A stretch of DNA of 64,000 nucleotides from RDXT01 sp033762375 (GTDB lineage: Bacteria > Bacteroidota > Bacteroidia > J057): positions 62,001 to 126,000 of the forward strand of contig JANRLQ010000042.1 of assembly GCA_033762375.1 (NCBI GenBank), in the 5' to 3' direction. Both the position numbers and the translations under genes were made by a program. Position 1 is the stretch's first letter. The number at the start of each line of letters is the position of its first letter. Shown here one piece after another: positions 61,457-64,000 of this stretch. Below the pieces are notes generated by a model that made no database searches, was not told where the DNA came from, and saw only the letters and a list, made by a program, of their open reading frames with translations.

Positions 61457-62605
61457 ATGAACATCGGTATAGTCTGTTATCCTACCTACGGCGGCAGCGG
61501 CGTGATAGCCACTGAGTTAGGCAAGGGCCTGGCCCAACGCGGGCATAAGATACATTTTATTACCTACAGCCGTCCCATACGCCTGGATGTTTTCTCCGAA
61601 AATATCTACTACCACGAGGTACGGGCTAAGGATTATCCCCTGTTTGAATACGTCCCTTTTGAGTCTGCGCTCGCCAGTATGATGGTGGACGTAGCCCGCC
61701 ACCAGGAGATAGATATTTTTCATGTGCACTATGCCCTCCCGCATGCGGCAGTTGCTTATCTGGCCAAGCAGATCCTCAAGGAGTATGGCCGGTATGTACC
61801 GGTGGTCACCACCCTGCACGGGACAGATATCACACTCGTCGGCAAAAACCCCGCTTATGAGTCTGTGGTGAGTTTTTCGATAGACCAGAGTGATGGGGTG
61901 ACAGCCGTTTCTGCGTTTCTGAAGCAGGCTACGTATGAAAACTTTCCGGTGCGGGCCGATATTCGGGTGATCCCGAACTTTGTGGACATACACCGGTTTT
62001 ATCGCCATGACAAGGATCATTTTCGCCGCATGTTTACCCCCGAAGGCGAAAAAGTCCTGATCCACGCCTCTAACTTCCGCAAGGTCAAGCGGGTGGATGA
62101 TGTGATGCGGATATTTGCCCAGGTACGGCAGGCCATCAACTGTAAACTCCTGATGGTCGGTGACGGTCCTGAGCGGGCGCAGGCGGAGGAGATGTGCCGT
62201 GAGCTTGGTTTTTGTTCGGATGTGATATTTTTGGGCAGCCAGAATGCGGTTGAGGAAATATTTTCCATCGGGGATCTGTTTTTGATGCCCTCTGAGACAG
62301 AAAGTTTTGGGCTCTCGGCCCTCGAAGCCATGGCCTGTGGCGTGCCGGTGATTTCTACCCACGCAGGAGGGCTCCCGGAGGTCGTCATAGATGACTACAA
62401 CGGATATACCAGCGCAGTGCGGGACGTCAACAGCATGGCAGCAAACGCCATTTCACTCCTTCAGGACCCCGAGCGCTGGCAGCGATTCTCCGCCAATGCC
62501 GTAACCCACGCCCGTAAGTACTCCCTGGAGGCTGTTGTCCCGGAGTATGAGCAGTATTATGAAGAAGTCATTCAGGCTACTGCTACCGCTGTACCGCAAG
62601 TATAA
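61457..62605 (+). CDS. bshA: N-acetyl-alpha-D-glucosaminyl L-malate synthase
   Basis: A 382-aa GT-B glycosyltransferase (GT4) catalysing the first step of bacillithiol synthesis. Marks are NIGIVCYPTYGGSGVIATELGK, HVHYALPHA near residue 95, TTLHGTDITLVG near 120 and the C-terminal EXnE region FLMPSETESFGLSALEAMACG. The length is normal. A promoter-like TACCTTCG lies at 61430-61437. The bshB and bshC genes are not in the window. Confidence 0.93.
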   Translation: MNIGIVCYPTYGGSGVIATELGKGLAQRGHKIHFITYSRPIRLDVFSENIYYHEVRAKDYPLFEYVPFESALASMMVDVARHQEIDIFHVHYALPHAAVAYLAKQILKEYGRYVPVVTTLHGTDITLVGKNPAYESVVSFSIDQSDGVTAVSAFLKQATYENFPVRADIRVIPNFVDIHRFYRHDKDHFRRMFTPEGEKVLIHASNFRKVKRVDDVMRIFAQVRQAINCKLLMVGDGPERAQAEEMCRELGFCSDVIFLGSQNAVEEIFSIGDLFLMPSETESFGLSALEAMACGVPVISTHAGGLPEVVIDDYNGYTSAVRDVNSMAANAISLLQDPERWQRFSANAVTHARKYSLEAVVPEYEQYYEEVIQATATAVPQV

Positions 62606-62630
62606 ACGGATCATCCGTACATGCGCCCCA

Positions 62631-62660
62631 ACAGGCCTGTCCAGATTTGGGCCTGTCATA
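62631..62660 (+). terminator. Terminator-like hairpin after bshA
   Basis: The stem ACAGGCC/GGCCTGT, loop of about 12 nt, followed by CATATTTT. Confidence 0.6.
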
Positions 62661-62717
62661 TTTTCCTGCTATATTTCCGTGCATGGATACCCTCCCGGGT
62701 ACTTATGATGCCAGCTT

Positions 62718-63005
62718 ATGACCGCTATACTCTGGACACTCGGCTTTTTTGTAGTGATATACTGGACCCTGCGCATGTTTGGGCCCACGTTGTTTAGCCT
62801 GGCTGTCAAAGGCCTGATCCGGCGGCTCAACCGCGACATGGAGCAGCAAAGCCAGCAATACGCCCGGCACTATGACCCGGACACTGCCTCTACACACGTG
62901 TTTGTGGACAAGGATGTGAAGGTCACCACCCCCCGGTATCAGGCCAAAAAGAAAGTCAAATCTGACGAAATCGCCGAGGACGTGGCGTATGAGGAGGTAG
63001 ATTGA
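62718..63005 (+). CDS. DUF4834 membrane protein
   Basis: A 95-aa protein with one N-terminal helix (LWTLGFFVVIYWTLRMFGP) and a charged, coil-forming tail (KVKSDEIAEDVAYEEVD). The helix plus the LFSLAVKGLIRRL region matches DUF4834, a small Bacteroidota family without known function. It follows bshA with 112 bp and a hairpin between, and has its own TATATTTC-like promoter region. Confidence 0.75.
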   Translation: MTAILWTLGFFVVIYWTLRMFGPTLFSLAVKGLIRRLNRDMEQQSQQYARHYDPDTASTHVFVDKDVKVTTPRYQAKKKVKSDEIAEDVAYEEVD

Positions 63006-63270
63006 TCAGTCAAATGATCCTGCAGACCCGGTACAAACCGGGTGTACGGCCATATCTGTGTGGCCTGCAATAGGTACGCATAATACACGCAGACACCTGC
63101 TGCGCAAAAAAATCCCCCTAAAAACAGGATATAAAAATCACCCTTAAGGGTTATTTTTTTCTGCAATAGCTTGCTCAATTTTACCCTGCATTCTGCTAAC
63201 GGCGGTTAGTTTCCCATGCTTTTCCCTGTTGTTGCGTCATGTGATTGTTAGAACAAGCTCATCCCATACA

Positions 63271-64000
63271 ATGAAAAAAGTATTGCGTATTATCAGCATG
63301 ATTCTCGGCATCCTGGTGCTGGCATTGCTCGCCGGGGGGTTATTTATTCAGCTCAGGGGTATTCCTACATATGATCCGCCTGCATACACCCTCAAGGTCG
63401 CGGTCACACCTGAGCGGGTCGAAAGGGGGTATACCATAGCCTCCATGATGTGTATCCAGTGCCATAGCGGCGCATCGGGCCGGCTCACCGGCAAGCGGGT
63501 AGAAGACCTGCCAGCTTCTTTCGGGGAAATTTACTCCATGAACCTCACCCATGACCCTGTGTATGGTATCGGAAACTGGACCGACGGAGAGTTGTATGCC
63601 TTCCTGCGGACAGGGGTGCGCCCGGACGGAACCTTTGCGCCGACCTATATGCCTAAGTACCCCCTCATGGCGGAGTACGACATTGAGAGCCTGATCGCCT
63701 GGCTGCGCTCCGATCGTCCGGAAGTACAAGCGACACAGGAGGAAGCGCCTCCTTCCAAACCTTCTTTTTTTACTAAATTTCTGACTAACGTTGCGATCAA
63801 GCCCCTCCCTATGCCTGCTGCCCCCATACAGGTACCGGATACCCAGGAGACAGTGGCGTTCGGCAGATATGTGGCTGATGGCGTATATGCTTGCTGGGCC
63901 TGCCACTCTGCAGATTTTGCCCGTCAGAATTCTCTCCAGCCGTCACTTTCTTTCCACTTTTATGGCGGTGGCAATCCCATGCTGAACCTCAGCGGGGAGG
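63271..64000 (+). CDS. Diheme cytochrome c, 5' part (continues past window)
   Basis: Translation from ATG 63271 stays open to the window end, giving 243 residues. It begins with a signal/anchor helix (ILGILVLALLAGGLFIQL) and has two heme c motifs: CIQCH near residue 67 and CWACH near 210. Between them NLTHDPVYGIGNWTDGEL and PTYMPKYPLMAEYDI are cytochrome c class I-like. The same GIGNWT element occurs in the cytochrome at 17385. It is probably an electron-transfer protein of the periplasm. The C-terminus is missing. Confidence 0.88.
   Translation, partial: MKKVLRIISMILGILVLALLAGGLFIQLRGIPTYDPPAYTLKVAVTPERVERGYTIASMMCIQCHSGASGRLTGKRVEDLPASFGEIYSMNLTHDPVYGIGNWTDGELYAFLRTGVRPDGTFAPTYMPKYPLMAEYDIESLIAWLRSDRPEVQATQEEAPPSKPSFFTKFLTNVAIKPLPMPAAPIQVPDTQETVAFGRYVADGVYACWACHSADFARQNSLQPSLSFHFYGGGNPMLNLSGE

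Overview
The window is about 64 kb of a Bacteroidota chromosome with fairly high GC for the phylum. The evidence is a SusC/SusD pair, proteins ending in type IX secretion (T9SS) C-terminal sorting domains, a possible GldH gliding lipoprotein, the ftsX-DUF3098-uppP cluster, DUF3078 and DUF4834 proteins, BshA (bacillithiol), TAnnTTTG promoter elements and a general lack of strong Shine-Dalgarno sites. A lycopene cyclase suggests a pigmented aerobe. Family or genus cannot be fixed from this window; a Saprospiria- or Cytophagia-like lineage is a guess. No tRNA, rRNA or CRISPR array was seen.

Layout. 1-5.4 kb: end of a lycopene cyclase gene, a spermidine-synthase-like methyltransferase, an Rpn-type PD-(D/E)XK nuclease gene, a nuoCBA block on the minus strand without the rest of nuo, and a DUF3078 protein. 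5.4-12 kb: a 49-aa membrane or lipoprotein, a zinc dehydrogenase, FabV enoyl reductase, an ECF sigma factor overlapping a probable dual-membrane-spanning anti-sigma/beta-barrel protein, and pyruvate dehydrogenase E2. 12-21.2 kb: a multi-PAS protein ending in a HisKA-like helix without an ATPase domain, the 5-oxoprolinase genes pxpBCA, a cytochrome c lipoprotein and a 1030-aa BNR-repeat exported protein.

21.2-24.3 kb is the most unusual part: an AT-richer island with a three-gene operon of GHKL/HATPase, STAS-like DUF4325 and PIN-domain nuclease. A 959-bp IS5-type element with 14-bp imperfect terminal repeats and a 3-bp AAT duplication sits inside the ATPase gene. Removing the IS and one AAT restores one continuous 284-codon reading frame. 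The transposase itself changes frame at an A7 run.

24.3-33.7 kb: a small membrane protein, an Ig-like/DM13 lipoprotein with an outer-membrane barrel, HU/IHF, MscS, ftsX-DUF3098-uppP, a VWA-like protein, a CxxCH lipoprotein and an O-antigen ligase/polymerase. 33.7-43.1 kb: Fic, acyl-CoA ligase, a TonB-receptor locus (small CxxC protein, receptor, lipoprotein), citrate synthase, AccA and the GldH-like lipoprotein. 43.5-57 kb: a 1330-aa T9SS surface protein with five internal repeats, RNase HII, a LamG/T9SS protein, a PQQ-type sugar dehydrogenase, an esterase and susD/susC. 57-64 kb: a TM2 protein, a second Rpn gene, an APC permease, a glycosyltransferase, bshA, a DUF4834 protein and the start of a diheme cytochrome c cut by the window edge.

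Most of the window is ordinary core and envelope metabolism. The parts that merit follow-up are the ATPase/STAS/PIN cassette with its IS scar, the sigma/dual-membrane anti-sigma pair, the kinase-like PAS protein without a catalytic domain, and two promoter-plus-terminator elements that share a 12-mer.
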